A stretch of DNA of 25,400 nt from an uncultured Novosphingobium sp. (GTDB lineage: Bacteria; Pseudomonadota; Alphaproteobacteria; Sphingomonadales; Sphingomonadaceae): contig CAMPIM010000046.1 of assembly GCA_946886365.1 (NCBI GenBank), forward strand, positions 1-25,400. Direction: 5' to 3'. The notes beneath the pieces were generated by a model. It worked only from the letters and a program-made list of their open reading frames with translations, made no database searches and had not been told where the DNA came from. Both the position numbers and the translations under genes were made by a program. Below, one piece after another: positions 1 to 6,507 of the stretch. Each line of letters starts with the position of its first letter. Within the stretch, counting starts at the first letter, position 1.

Positions 1-38
1 GTGAAGTCTCCCAGACGATAGTCCGACGATGTCGCCAT
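1..38 (-). CDS. Rieske-type oxygenase, N-terminal fragment cut by the window edge
   Basis: Reading the minus strand from an ATG at 38-36 gives MATSSDYRLGDFT before the sequence ends. A GAGAGGATC ribosome binding site lies just upstream (about 43-51). These 13 residues match the start of the complete Rieske oxygenase at 22517 (MATTADYGLGEFT) at 9 positions, and the differences are conservative (T/S, A/S, E/D) except G/R. The fragment is therefore inferred to be the start of a second member of the same KshA-like oxygenase family, transcribed away from the ketosteroid-isomerase-like gene at 219. The iron-binding motifs are outside the window, so the assignment rests only on this N-terminal match and the binding site. 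Confidence 0.6.
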   Translation of the reverse strand, partial: MATSSDYRLGDF

Positions 39-218
39 TTCTTGATCCTCTCACTGCCCATGGCAAATTAGCAGCTAATGCGGCGAGTCACAGCCTCGCT
101 TATAGCCTTTTTGAAATCTTCCTCTTTCTACGCAAAACATCATTATAAAGGCAAGTTCATATGTTAAATGCGCGATTCACGGCCGTTATGGCTCTATGGA
201 TAACGAGGTAAACAGGAT
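39..218. promoter_or_regulatory. Divergent intergenic region between a Rieske gene and a KSI-like gene
   Basis: This 180-bp gap is more AT-rich than its surroundings and separates two divergent starts, so it should carry both promoters. Short inverted repeats are visible: ATTAG-CAG-CTAAT at 67-79, GCGAG-N7-CTCGC at 83-99, and GTTAT-N10-ATAAC at 185-204 just before the KSI start. TATAAA at 144-149 could be part of a -10 region, but no convincing -35 lies at the right distance. The repeats may be operators. No regulator gene is adjacent inside the window. Confidence 0.4.
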
Positions 219-629
219 ATGTGCGAATCCTCTCCACCCAGCGTGCCGGGACCCAACCAAGCGCACATGCGGGCCGCGCTTCAGGCCTATGTGGATCGCA
301 TCAACGCGGGCGATCGGGACGGCGTTCTGGCGCTGTTCGCGCGTGATGCGGTGATCGAGGACCCGGTCGGTTCTCCGCCCAAGACCGGCGAGGAAATCCG
401 TGCATGGTTCAGCGACACGATCGCTTTTGACACACACATTCGGCCGGTCGCACCGATCCGGGGATCGCATGCCAATGCGGCCGCGCTCGTGTTTGATGTG
501 ACGTTTCAGCCGCCGGAAGGCTCGCGCCTGCTGATCAGGTCGCTGGATGTCTGCACGTTCGATGGAGAGGGAAAGATCACCAGCCTGAAGGCCTATTGGG
601 GTCCGGAGGACATGGAACCATCCCCCTGA
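219..629 (+). CDS. Ketosteroid-isomerase-like (NTF2/SnoaL fold) protein
   Basis: This 136-residue protein has the single-domain alpha+beta cone fold of the SnoaL/NTF2 superfamily and the length of bacterial steroid delta-5-3-ketoisomerases. It resembles the Comamonas testosteroni enzyme closely: YVDRINAGDRDG and IEDPVGS match that enzyme's N-terminal helix and the loop carrying its catalytic base. All three catalytic positions are kept: Tyr24 (Tyr14 in Comamonas), Asp48 (Asp38) and Asp110 (Asp99), with spacings of 24 and 62 against 24 and 61. A cytoplasmic isomerase that moves a double bond next to a ketone is therefore plausible, though the real substrate is unknown. The ATG at 219 follows a weak ACGAGG site. 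An internal ATG at 267 would give a start nearer the Comamonas one but has no better site. The gene ends just before a terminator and is divergent from a Rieske gene. Confidence 0.8.
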   Translation: MCESSPPSVPGPNQAHMRAALQAYVDRINAGDRDGVLALFARDAVIEDPVGSPPKTGEEIRAWFSDTIAFDTHIRPVAPIRGSHANAAALVFDVTFQPPEGSRLLIRSLDVCTFDGEGKITSLKAYWGPEDMEPSP

Positions 630-643
630 AAACGGAGGCCATG

Positions 644-677
644 AAAAAAGGGGCGCCCTGACGGGACGCCCCTTTTT
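644..677. terminator. Bidirectional Rho-independent terminator
   Basis: GGGGCG (650-655) pairs with CGCCCC (667-672), and CCC (656-658) pairs with GGG (663-665). There is one bulged A and a TGAC loop. A6 precedes and T5 follows the stem, so it can act on both strands. It lies between the convergent KSI-like gene and the oxygenase-like gene ending at 702. Confidence 0.88.
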
Positions 678-701
678 CCTGCTCTTGCTGTCCGCTGGCG
701 C

Positions 702-1772
702 TCAGGCGGCGACCAGCTCACGCGGCGCTTCGGCCGGATATTCGGCCGGGCCACCATAGTCGTAAGCGGCGTTCAGCGCCTTGATGAAAACCGGATCGTT
801 GATCGGATCGGTTGGCGTTTCGATATGGAAACCGCGCGAACGGACATCCTTGATCAGCGTGTCGAACACCTGATCATAGGTGAGGTTGTCAGACCCATCC
901 ATGTTCTTCTTGAGCTCGGCATAATCTTCGAACACTTCGGCCGACCAGTGGACGAGGAAGCGCAAATCGTCGGTATGGTAACGCTCGATGACTTCGTCCC
1001 CGGTCTTCACCAGCCAGCCATCGGGGTTGCCCGGTTCGCCGCTGAACAGGGAGTCAAAGCCCAGGCCCTGCGGCTTGCGGCGCTCGATCGGGCCATTGGC
1101 TTCGCCGCGATGGACGAGCATTTCATTCTGCACAACTACGCCACGATTATAGACGGGCGGCTGCAACCGCGCGGGCTTTTCCAGCGGACCCTTGGGCCAA
1201 TAGGTGAAGCCGCTATTGGGATCATGGCTGAACCAGGTGATCACCTGCGCCATCTTGATCAGATAATCCTGGAACAGGCCCGACCGGCCCATGATCGAAC
1301 ATAGCCATGTGGGCGAGTTTTCATAGCGAACGCCACGGAAGCTGGGCGAATCCAGATGGCCCGGATCAGTATTGCCGCAGGGGCCGTTCACGTTGAACAG
1401 CATCATCTGCGGCTTGGCGTAGTCCGCATTCCAATAGGATTTGGCATATTCCAGGAACGTCGGATTGTAGAAGGTATCCTGGATCTCCGGGTACATGCAT
1501 GTCGAATAATTGGCGTAGAAGCCGCGGAATGTCGGCGTCAGGAACATGTCGAGCGTCGGCTCGAACCCTTCCGGAAAACCGCCCGCGAAGGTGGCGATCA
1601 GAGATTCCGGCGTCGGAAAATGCTGCGCGATGATGAGCTTCCAGGCGCCGCTATGGACGACATCCAGCAGCCGCCGACGTTGATCCTCGGTGTAGACGTC
1701 ATGCAACTCGCGCGGCGGCGAAACAGGCTGCAGCATGTCGGACAACCGCCGCTTCTGCTCATTGCTCAACAT
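702..1772 (-). CDS. Putative Fe(II)/2-oxoglutarate oxygenase, phytanoyl-CoA dioxygenase-like
   Basis: This 356-residue soluble protein is not one I recognise by name. It carries the signature of the PhyH branch of the cupin-fold oxygenases. His139-Leu-Asp141 sits in GHLDSPSFRG and would give the HxD iron ligands. His221 (HRGEANGP) lies 82 residues on as the distal ligand. Arg231/Arg232 come 10-11 residues after it, where 2-oxoglutarate is normally bound. The HRG..N....RR pattern resembles the PhyH consensus. The likely role is hydroxylation of an organic substrate. The C-terminal third is rich in acidic and aromatic residues and has no motif I can name. A strong GGAGAGGAG site (about 1783-1791) supports the ATG at 1772. 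The gene is divergent from the five-gene operon at 2015 and ends at a shared terminator. A non-enzymatic cupin remains possible. Confidence 0.6.
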   Translation of the reverse strand: MLSNEQKRRLSDMLQPVSPPRELHDVYTEDQRRRLLDVVHSGAWKLIIAQHFPTPESLIATFAGGFPEGFEPTLDMFLTPTFRGFYANYSTCMYPEIQDTFYNPTFLEYAKSYWNADYAKPQMMLFNVNGPCGNTDPGHLDSPSFRGVRYENSPTWLCSIMGRSGLFQDYLIKMAQVITWFSHDPNSGFTYWPKGPLEKPARLQPPVYNRGVVVQNEMLVHRGEANGPIERRKPQGLGFDSLFSGEPGNPDGWLVKTGDEVIERYHTDDLRFLVHWSAEVFEDYAELKKNMDGSDNLTYDQVFDTLIKDVRSRGFHIETPTDPINDPVFIKALNAAYDYGGPAEYPAEAPRELVAA

Positions 1773-2014
1773 GATTTTTGCAACTCCTCTCCAAACGTCG
1801 GGCGAATCATTCTATCCGCCTTTAAACGCTGTAAAGTTATCGTATTATAACTTTTTCGTCAATCCTGGTTGGCATGGAAATGTCCGTCGGCCCCGGTCGG
1901 GATGTTTTGCGTCACACAGGAAGGATAATGGCACGGTATCGACAGAAGATTGGCTGGCCGCGCGACAGGGATGATGGCACCTTCTCGCCTCAAATCAGGA
2001 GAGGATGCGGCGCG
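1773..2014. promoter_or_regulatory. Divergent promoter region with a perfect inverted repeat
   Basis: This 242-bp gap separates the oxygenase-like gene from the five-gene operon. It contains a perfect 8-bp inverted repeat with a 6-bp spacer, AAAGTTAT-N6-ATAACTTT, at 1833-1854. This is the form expected of a dimeric repressor operator. Read on the minus strand, TATAAT (1844-1849) lies inside the repeat and could be the -10 of the 1772 gene, though its -35 is poor. A GGAGAGG site at 1998-2004 decides the start of the plus-strand operon. No regulator gene lies next to it. Confidence 0.5.
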
Positions 2015-3280
2015 ATGACTGACGCCTTGAAAGAACCGATCGACAAGCGCGCGATTGAAACGCGGGCGGCGCAGCGGCTGCTATCGGGCCAGTCGTGGGA
2101 AGATTTCTGCGACGTCCTGAAAGTCGCTGGCCGGATGATAGACCGGTTCGGCGATGATCCGTCCGATCTCGACCGGGCGGAATGGTATCGTTTTCTAACG
2201 CGGGTCGCCCGGTCGAGCTTCGAGCGGCTGATCGAGAACGCCGAACCCACCCGGCCACGCCTGCGCGACATGGTGTGGCGCCAGTCGATCAACGTGCAGA
2301 CGGTCGATCAGGACCATCTGATGTGCCAGTTCGATGAGGCCCGCGATTGCCGGATCATCGGCACGCGCGGGACCATACCCTATTTCATCTTCGCCATTTT
2401 GACCGCGCCAGCGCCCGACGATTTGGGCGCGCGTGATTGGGCGCAACTGGGCGTGGAGGGATTGAAACAATTCGACCCCTCCAACCTCAAAACCACCGGC
2501 TTCCTGGGCAGTCAGCAGCTTCATATCGAAGATGACGGGACGTTCGAAATCATCATGTCGCAAAATGATCCCGGCGAAGGCAAGAATTGGCTGAAGCTGC
2601 AACCCGATACTAACTGCATCCTCATCCGGCTGGTCTGGAGCGACCGGGAAAAGGAAATCGCCCCGGGCCTGCGTATCGAGCGAATGGACGGCGCGGCGCC
2701 TGAACCCATCACGCCAGCGTTGATGGCGAACAATCTGGCCTGGGCCGCGCAGGGCGTGTTGGGCTATGCCGAACTGGTGCGCAACTGGTGGAACGGCACG
2801 CAGGGCAATTTCGCGGCGAAGCTGAACCGGCTGGACTATAGCCGCGCGCAATATCTGTCGAACGGTGGCGTCCCCGATCGCCACGTCGCGTTCGGCGGAT
2901 GGGAAAAGGGGCTGGACGAAGCGCTGGTGCTGGAATTCGTGCCGCCTGAGTGCGAATATTGGAACTTCCAGATCTGCAACATGTGGCAGGAAAATCTCGA
3001 CACGTTCGAGGATGGCAACGGATGGGTGAACAATTACCGTTTCGTCGCCGAGCCTGATGGCCGGGTCCGCATCGTCATAGCCGAGCGCGATCCGGGCCTC
3101 GGCGGCAACTGGGTGAATAGCTATGGGCATGAGCGGGGCATTTGGGGGCTTCGGCTGGTGCGGACAGAAAGCACCGCGGAAGTAAATCTGTGGCGCCTGC
3201 CGCTTGCGCGCTTGGAAGCAGAGGGCACGGCCGCGCTGGATCCGGGCGCAGCGATCCTGACCGGCCAGTTTGTGGATTGA
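2015..3280 (+). CDS. DUF1214-like protein with an internal duplication, function unknown
   Basis: A 421-residue protein, first gene of the five-gene operon. The ATG at 2015 is chosen because AGGAGAGG (1997-2004) lies 10 bases upstream. The frame stays open back to 1874, but no better site is seen there. Residues 1-120 look helical. Then come two copies of a beta-rich unit: DDGTFEIIMSQNDPGEGKNW at about 173-192 and PDGRVRIVIAERDPGLGGNW at about 347-366, each followed by a short strand ending in LxxR or LRL. The form dG...i.i...DPG.G.NW is typical of DUF1214-type domains, whose reaction is not established. No signal peptide, membrane segment or metal motif is visible. Co-transcription with VOC, TIM-barrel, Gfo/Idh and SDR genes suggests a role in the same catabolic route, possibly substrate binding. 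Confidence 0.72.
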   Translation: MTDALKEPIDKRAIETRAAQRLLSGQSWEDFCDVLKVAGRMIDRFGDDPSDLDRAEWYRFLTRVARSSFERLIENAEPTRPRLRDMVWRQSINVQTVDQDHLMCQFDEARDCRIIGTRGTIPYFIFAILTAPAPDDLGARDWAQLGVEGLKQFDPSNLKTTGFLGSQQLHIEDDGTFEIIMSQNDPGEGKNWLKLQPDTNCILIRLVWSDREKEIAPGLRIERMDGAAPEPITPALMANNLAWAAQGVLGYAELVRNWWNGTQGNFAAKLNRLDYSRAQYLSNGGVPDRHVAFGGWEKGLDEALVLEFVPPECEYWNFQICNMWQENLDTFEDGNGWVNNYRFVAEPDGRVRIVIAERDPGLGGNWVNSYGHERGIWGLRLVRTESTAEVNLWRLPLARLEAEGTAALDPGAAILTGQFVD

Positions 3281-3284
3281 TGCA

Positions 3285-3698
3285 ATGGCCGTACGAACGC
3301 TTGACCATGTGAACATCCGTACAGCGGACGTGCCCGGAACGGCCGCCTTTTTCCGCGACGTGCTGGGCCTTCGCGCGGGTGTCGCGCCGGGGGCGGAGTC
3401 GATCGACAAGGGCTGCTGGATACACGATCCTGACGGTCGTCCGATCATTCATATCGGCCCTGTCGAGGGCCGCTATCCCAGTGATGATGCGTTTCCCTTC
3501 ACCCCTGCGCGGGGCAGCGGCGCTGTGCATCATGTGGCGTTGGAATGCGACGACCTGCCCACGATGTTCGCGCGACTGGAAGCCGCCGGTCTTGGCGTCG
3601 TGCGCAAGGATTATCCGCCGGCCAATCTCTGCCAACTATTCGTGGAAGAGCGGAACGGGATCATCCTGGAACTGAATTTCCGTCTGGATCAGACATGA
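3285..3698 (+). CDS. VOC (glyoxalase/bleomycin-resistance fold) family protein
   Basis: A 137-residue cytoplasmic protein with two beta-alpha-beta-beta-beta modules, LDHVNIRTADVPGTAAFFR at residues 6-24 and VHHVALECDDLPTMFARLE at 81-99. Metal-binding residues typical of VOC enzymes are present: His8 in the first module, His82/His83 in the second and Glu129 in the closing strand (IILEL). This allows a divalent-metal lyase, isomerase, epimerase or dioxygenase, and the exact chemistry cannot be read off. The ATG lies only 4 bases after the stop of the preceding gene with no clear binding site, so translation is probably coupled to it. Its own stop overlaps the next start (ATGA). Single-pair VOC proteins are too short for a classic extradiol dioxygenase. 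Confidence 0.82.
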   Translation: MAVRTLDHVNIRTADVPGTAAFFRDVLGLRAGVAPGAESIDKGCWIHDPDGRPIIHIGPVEGRYPSDDAFPFTPARGSGAVHHVALECDDLPTMFARLEAAGLGVVRKDYPPANLCQLFVEERNGIILELNFRLDQT

Positions 3699-4552
3699 CG
3701 AACGATCCGATGCTTGTCCTGTCAGCCCCGCCCTTCATCCATGTTCCGCTGCTGGAACGGCTGGCGCCCGCGCGGGCAGCCGGGTTTTCCGCCATATCGC
3801 TGATGCCCGGCGACATCTGGGCTTTGGAAGAGGCGGGGATGAATGCCGCCGACATCGGCATGCGGATAGCGGACCACGGCTTGGCAATCATGGAGATGGA
3901 TTGCACGGCCTGCTGGCTGCCCAGCCATCGCAGCGCTGGGGATGATGTCCCTATGGCCGCCCTGCTCCGCTCGATGACGCCCGACCGCGTGGTGGAAACC
4001 GCCGCGCGCATCGGGTCACCCTCCGTCACGGCGGTGGAGATGATGGGCGTCACGCCGTCACTCGATGAGGCTGCGGAAGCCTTTGCCGATTTGTGCGACC
4101 TGGCCGCCCGCCATGGCATGAAGGCGCATATCGAGTTCCTTCCCTTTGGCGGCATCCCCGACCTGGCGAGTGCTTGGGCGATCGTTCAGGCGGCGGGCAG
4201 GCCCAATGGCGGCCTGACCCTCGACAGCTGGCATTTCTTCCGCAGCGGGGCGAACTTTGATCTGCTGGAGCAGATTCCGGGGTCGCGCATCCACACGATC
4301 CAGATAAACGACGCGCCCGCGCAGCCGCAATCCGACCTGATGCACGAAACGATGACCGCCCGTCTTGTGCCGGGACAGGGCAGCTTCGACCTCACCCGTT
4401 TCATCCGCACGCTCGATCGGATCGAGGCGACAGCGCCTATTTCGGTCGAGATTTTTTCCGCTGCGACCAGTGCAGCGCCGATGGGCGAAGCCATCGCCTC
4501 ATGGGCGCCAGCAGCCCGCGACATCATCAGAAAGGCCAGAGAAATACGATGA
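3695..4552 (+). CDS. Xylose-isomerase-like TIM-barrel isomerase/epimerase
   Basis: A 285-residue protein of the sugar phosphate isomerase/epimerase (AP endonuclease family 2) superfamily. Acidic and histidine residues stand at barrel positions that bind metal in this family: Glu147 (HIEFLPF), Asp177 and His180 (LTLDSWHFFRSG), His200 (RIHTIQIND) and Glu252 (SVEIFS). The likely reaction is a metal-assisted isomerisation, epimerisation, dehydration or retro-aldol step on a hydroxy-ketone or sugar-like compound. The start overlaps the VOC stop (ATGA at 3695-3698) and the stop overlaps the Gfo/Idh start. A clear paralogue lies at 19665, sharing PNGG(L)..D.WH..RSG. Pairing with a Gfo/Idh dehydrogenase is common in sugar and inositol catabolism, but the wider context here is not sugar-like. 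Confidence 0.83.
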   Translation: MTNDPMLVLSAPPFIHVPLLERLAPARAAGFSAISLMPGDIWALEEAGMNAADIGMRIADHGLAIMEMDCTACWLPSHRSAGDDVPMAALLRSMTPDRVVETAARIGSPSVTAVEMMGVTPSLDEAAEAFADLCDLAARHGMKAHIEFLPFGGIPDLASAWAIVQAAGRPNGGLTLDSWHFFRSGANFDLLEQIPGSRIHTIQINDAPAQPQSDLMHETMTARLVPGQGSFDLTRFIRTLDRIEATAPISVEIFSAATSAAPMGEAIASWAPAARDIIRKAREIR

Positions 4553-5676
4553 GTGGAGAAGAAACGCCGATAGGCGCGGTGGTTGTGGGCACGGGCTTTG
4601 GCCTGTTCACGCATGTCAGGGCGCTGCGGGAAGCGGGCTTCGAGGTTCGCGCCATTGTCGGGCGCAACCGGGAACGTACGGCCGAGCGTGCGGCCCCGCT
4701 CAATATTCCGCTGGCGTCGGATAATCTGGAACAGGTGCTTGCCGACGATCCGGCCATCCGGCTGGTGACGGTCGCAACGCCGCCCCATGCGCACTACACG
4801 CCCGTCATGCAGGCCATTGCCGCTGGGCGTAATGTGATGTGCGAAAAGCCCTTTGCGCGCGATCTGGCGCAAGCGCGCGAGATGCTGGACGCAGCGAACA
4901 AGGCTGGCGTCGTCCATGCGCTGGGCGCGGAGTTCCGGTTCGACAGCGCGCAGGCATTGCTGCGGCGCGTGGTGCAGAATGGCCTGATCGGCGATCCGCT
5001 GATGTTCAGCCGCATCTACCAACAGCCGGGTACGGGCGAGGAAGAACCTCTGGCCGATTGGTGGACCGATGCGGCGCAAGGCGGCGGCTTCCTGGGCGCG
5101 TTCGGCACGCATATGATCGATCAGGTTCGTTCGACCTTGGGCGAGATCGTGGCGGTCAACGCGATATTGCGCAAGCTGACCACGACCCGCCCCGCGATGA
5201 CATCCGACGACTATTATAACGTGCAGTTCAGGACCGCGAACGGGTGCATGGGCGTGATCGAGGCGGCGATGAACTTCCCCGGCCCCTTCGTCATGGCGAC
5301 CAAGGTGGCGGGGACTAAGGGCGCCGCGTGGATCCAGTCGGGCAGCGCCTTTGGCGATCCCGAAGAGGTGTGGATCAAGGATGCGGACGGCGCGCGGCAG
5401 GTTCCGATGCCTGCCGAACTGGTCAATCCCGCGCCCGAACCCTTTGCCGTCGCGGAACTGATCCAGACGGAAATGGATCGCTGGCACACGCAGGGGTTCG
5501 ATGTCGCCCCTTATGCCAAGCTGTTCCGCCAGTTGAAGGCAAGAATCGAAGGGCGCACGCCGCCCCTGCCTGATCCGGCGGGCGATTTTCATGATGCGGC
5601 GGCAGGACAAGCCGTGCTCGATGCCGCGCGCCTTTCGGCGGCGGAAGGCCGTTGGGTCGAAGTGGAGGCAATATGA
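4549..5676 (+). CDS. Gfo/Idh/MocA family NAD(P)-dependent oxidoreductase
   Basis: A 375-residue dehydrogenase. The N-terminal Rossmann fold binds NAD(P) (VVVGTGFGLF at residues 11-20), and a C-terminal alpha/beta domain forms the substrate site. The family lysine motif CEKPFA is at 98-103 (Glu99-Lys100-Pro101). The GGGFLGAFGTHMIDQ stretch at 178-192 holds the conserved His188 and Asp191 expected near the active site. The likely reaction is reversible oxidation of a secondary alcohol on a cyclic substrate. Its start is fixed by an ATGA overlap with the TIM-barrel gene, and its stop overlaps the SDR start in the same way. Length is usual for the family and no signal peptide is seen. Substrate unknown. 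Confidence 0.88.
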   Translation: MSGEETPIGAVVVGTGFGLFTHVRALREAGFEVRAIVGRNRERTAERAAPLNIPLASDNLEQVLADDPAIRLVTVATPPHAHYTPVMQAIAAGRNVMCEKPFARDLAQAREMLDAANKAGVVHALGAEFRFDSAQALLRRVVQNGLIGDPLMFSRIYQQPGTGEEEPLADWWTDAAQGGGFLGAFGTHMIDQVRSTLGEIVAVNAILRKLTTTRPAMTSDDYYNVQFRTANGCMGVIEAAMNFPGPFVMATKVAGTKGAAWIQSGSAFGDPEEVWIKDADGARQVPMPAELVNPAPEPFAVAELIQTEMDRWHTQGFDVAPYAKLFRQLKARIEGRTPPLPDPAGDFHDAAAGQAVLDAARLSAAEGRWVEVEAI

Positions 5677-6425
5677 CGAACCCATCCTATGATTTTTCCG
5701 AGGCGCATGTCCTCGTCACCGGCGGCACCAGCGGCATAGGCGCCGCCGCCGCTGCCGCCTATCTTGAAGCCGGGGCGAATGTGACGATTACCGGCACGCG
5801 CGGCAGTGCCGCCGACTATGACGGCGACCTGTCCGGCTACCGCTATTTACAGATGGATATTGAGGACGGCCAAAGCATCGACGCGGTGGCGGCCAGCCTG
5901 GATAAGCTCGACATTCTGGTGAACAATGCCGGAGTGGCGCTGCCTAGTCTCGGCCTTGACGAATATGAGCCCGATATATTCGCCCGCGCCGTCAACATGC
6001 TGCTGGTAGGCGCTTTCCGCATGGCGCGGCAGAGCGCGGACCTGCTGGCGCAAAGCAAGATCGCAGGCGGGGGGAGCGTCGTCAGCATCGCGTCGATGAG
6101 CAGTTATTTCGGCATTCCCATCGTGCCGGGCTATGGCGCTGCCAAGACCGGCCTGCTCGGCCTGACCCGGTCACTCGCGGTCAAATGGGGGGAGCGCGGC
6201 ATCCGCGTCAACGCGGTCGCGGCAGGGCTGACGCGAAGCCGCATGACTGAGGGGACCTTCGCGCAAGAGGACTGGATGGCGCCCACGCTCGCAAGGACGC
6301 CCTTGGGCCGTCCCGGTGCGCCCGAAGATATTGCCAACGCGATCCTTTTCCTGTCGAGTCCCGGCGCGGCATGGATTACCGGTCAGACCTTGGCCGTTGA
6401 CGGCGGGTACACCGTCTCCGGCTGA
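5673..6425 (+). CDS. Short-chain dehydrogenase/reductase (classical SDR)
   Basis: A 250-residue classical SDR with all expected motifs: TGGTSGIG cofactor loop at residues 17-24, NNAG at 84-87, and the triad Ser141, Tyr154 and Lys158 (Tyr in GYGAAK). The end VDGGYTVSG is also typical. It should interconvert an alcohol and a ketone with NAD(P)(H). It is the last gene of the operon and begins inside the stop of the Gfo/Idh gene (ATGA). A strong hairpin follows 24 bases after its stop. The substrate is unknown; context suggests an intermediate shared with the Gfo/Idh and TIM-barrel enzymes. Confidence 0.9.
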   Translation: MTNPSYDFSEAHVLVTGGTSGIGAAAAAAYLEAGANVTITGTRGSAADYDGDLSGYRYLQMDIEDGQSIDAVAASLDKLDILVNNAGVALPSLGLDEYEPDIFARAVNMLLVGAFRMARQSADLLAQSKIAGGGSVVSIASMSSYFGIPIVPGYGAAKTGLLGLTRSLAVKWGERGIRVNAVAAGLTRSRMTEGTFAQEDWMAPTLARTPLGRPGAPEDIANAILFLSSPGAAWITGQTLAVDGGYTVSG

Positions 6426-6448
6426 TCCCACAAGAAACGCGCAGAAAC

Positions 6449-6482
6449 GATAAGAGCCGGTCCTTACAGACCGGCTCTTATC
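6449..6482. terminator. Perfect hairpin between convergent operons
   Basis: Fourteen bases (GATAAGAGCCGGTC, 6449-6462) pair perfectly with 6469-6482 around a CTTACA loop. There is no long T-tract on either side, but position and stem strength fit a shared terminator for the SDR operon and the monooxygenase gene ending at 6508. Confidence 0.75.
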
Positions 6483-6507
6483 CTATGTCATTTCTTTCGA
6501 CCCGCGA

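Noticed and set aside
2195..3448. Long open frame on the minus strand opposite the DUF1214-like and VOC genes
   Set aside because: Its product has no family motif and is rich in Arg, Pro and His as antisense frames of GC-rich genes are. The plus-strand genes have proper motifs and coupled starts.
3695..5676. DgpABC-type C-glycoside cleavage system
   Set aside because: The Gfo/Idh and TIM-barrel pair is suggestive, but the small beta-sandwich partner subunit was not recognised; the neighbouring small gene is a VOC protein.
4186..5685. 499-codon open frame antisense to the TIM-barrel and Gfo/Idh genes
   Set aside because: Low-complexity Arg/His-rich product opposite two well-supported genes; an artefact of high GC at third codon positions.
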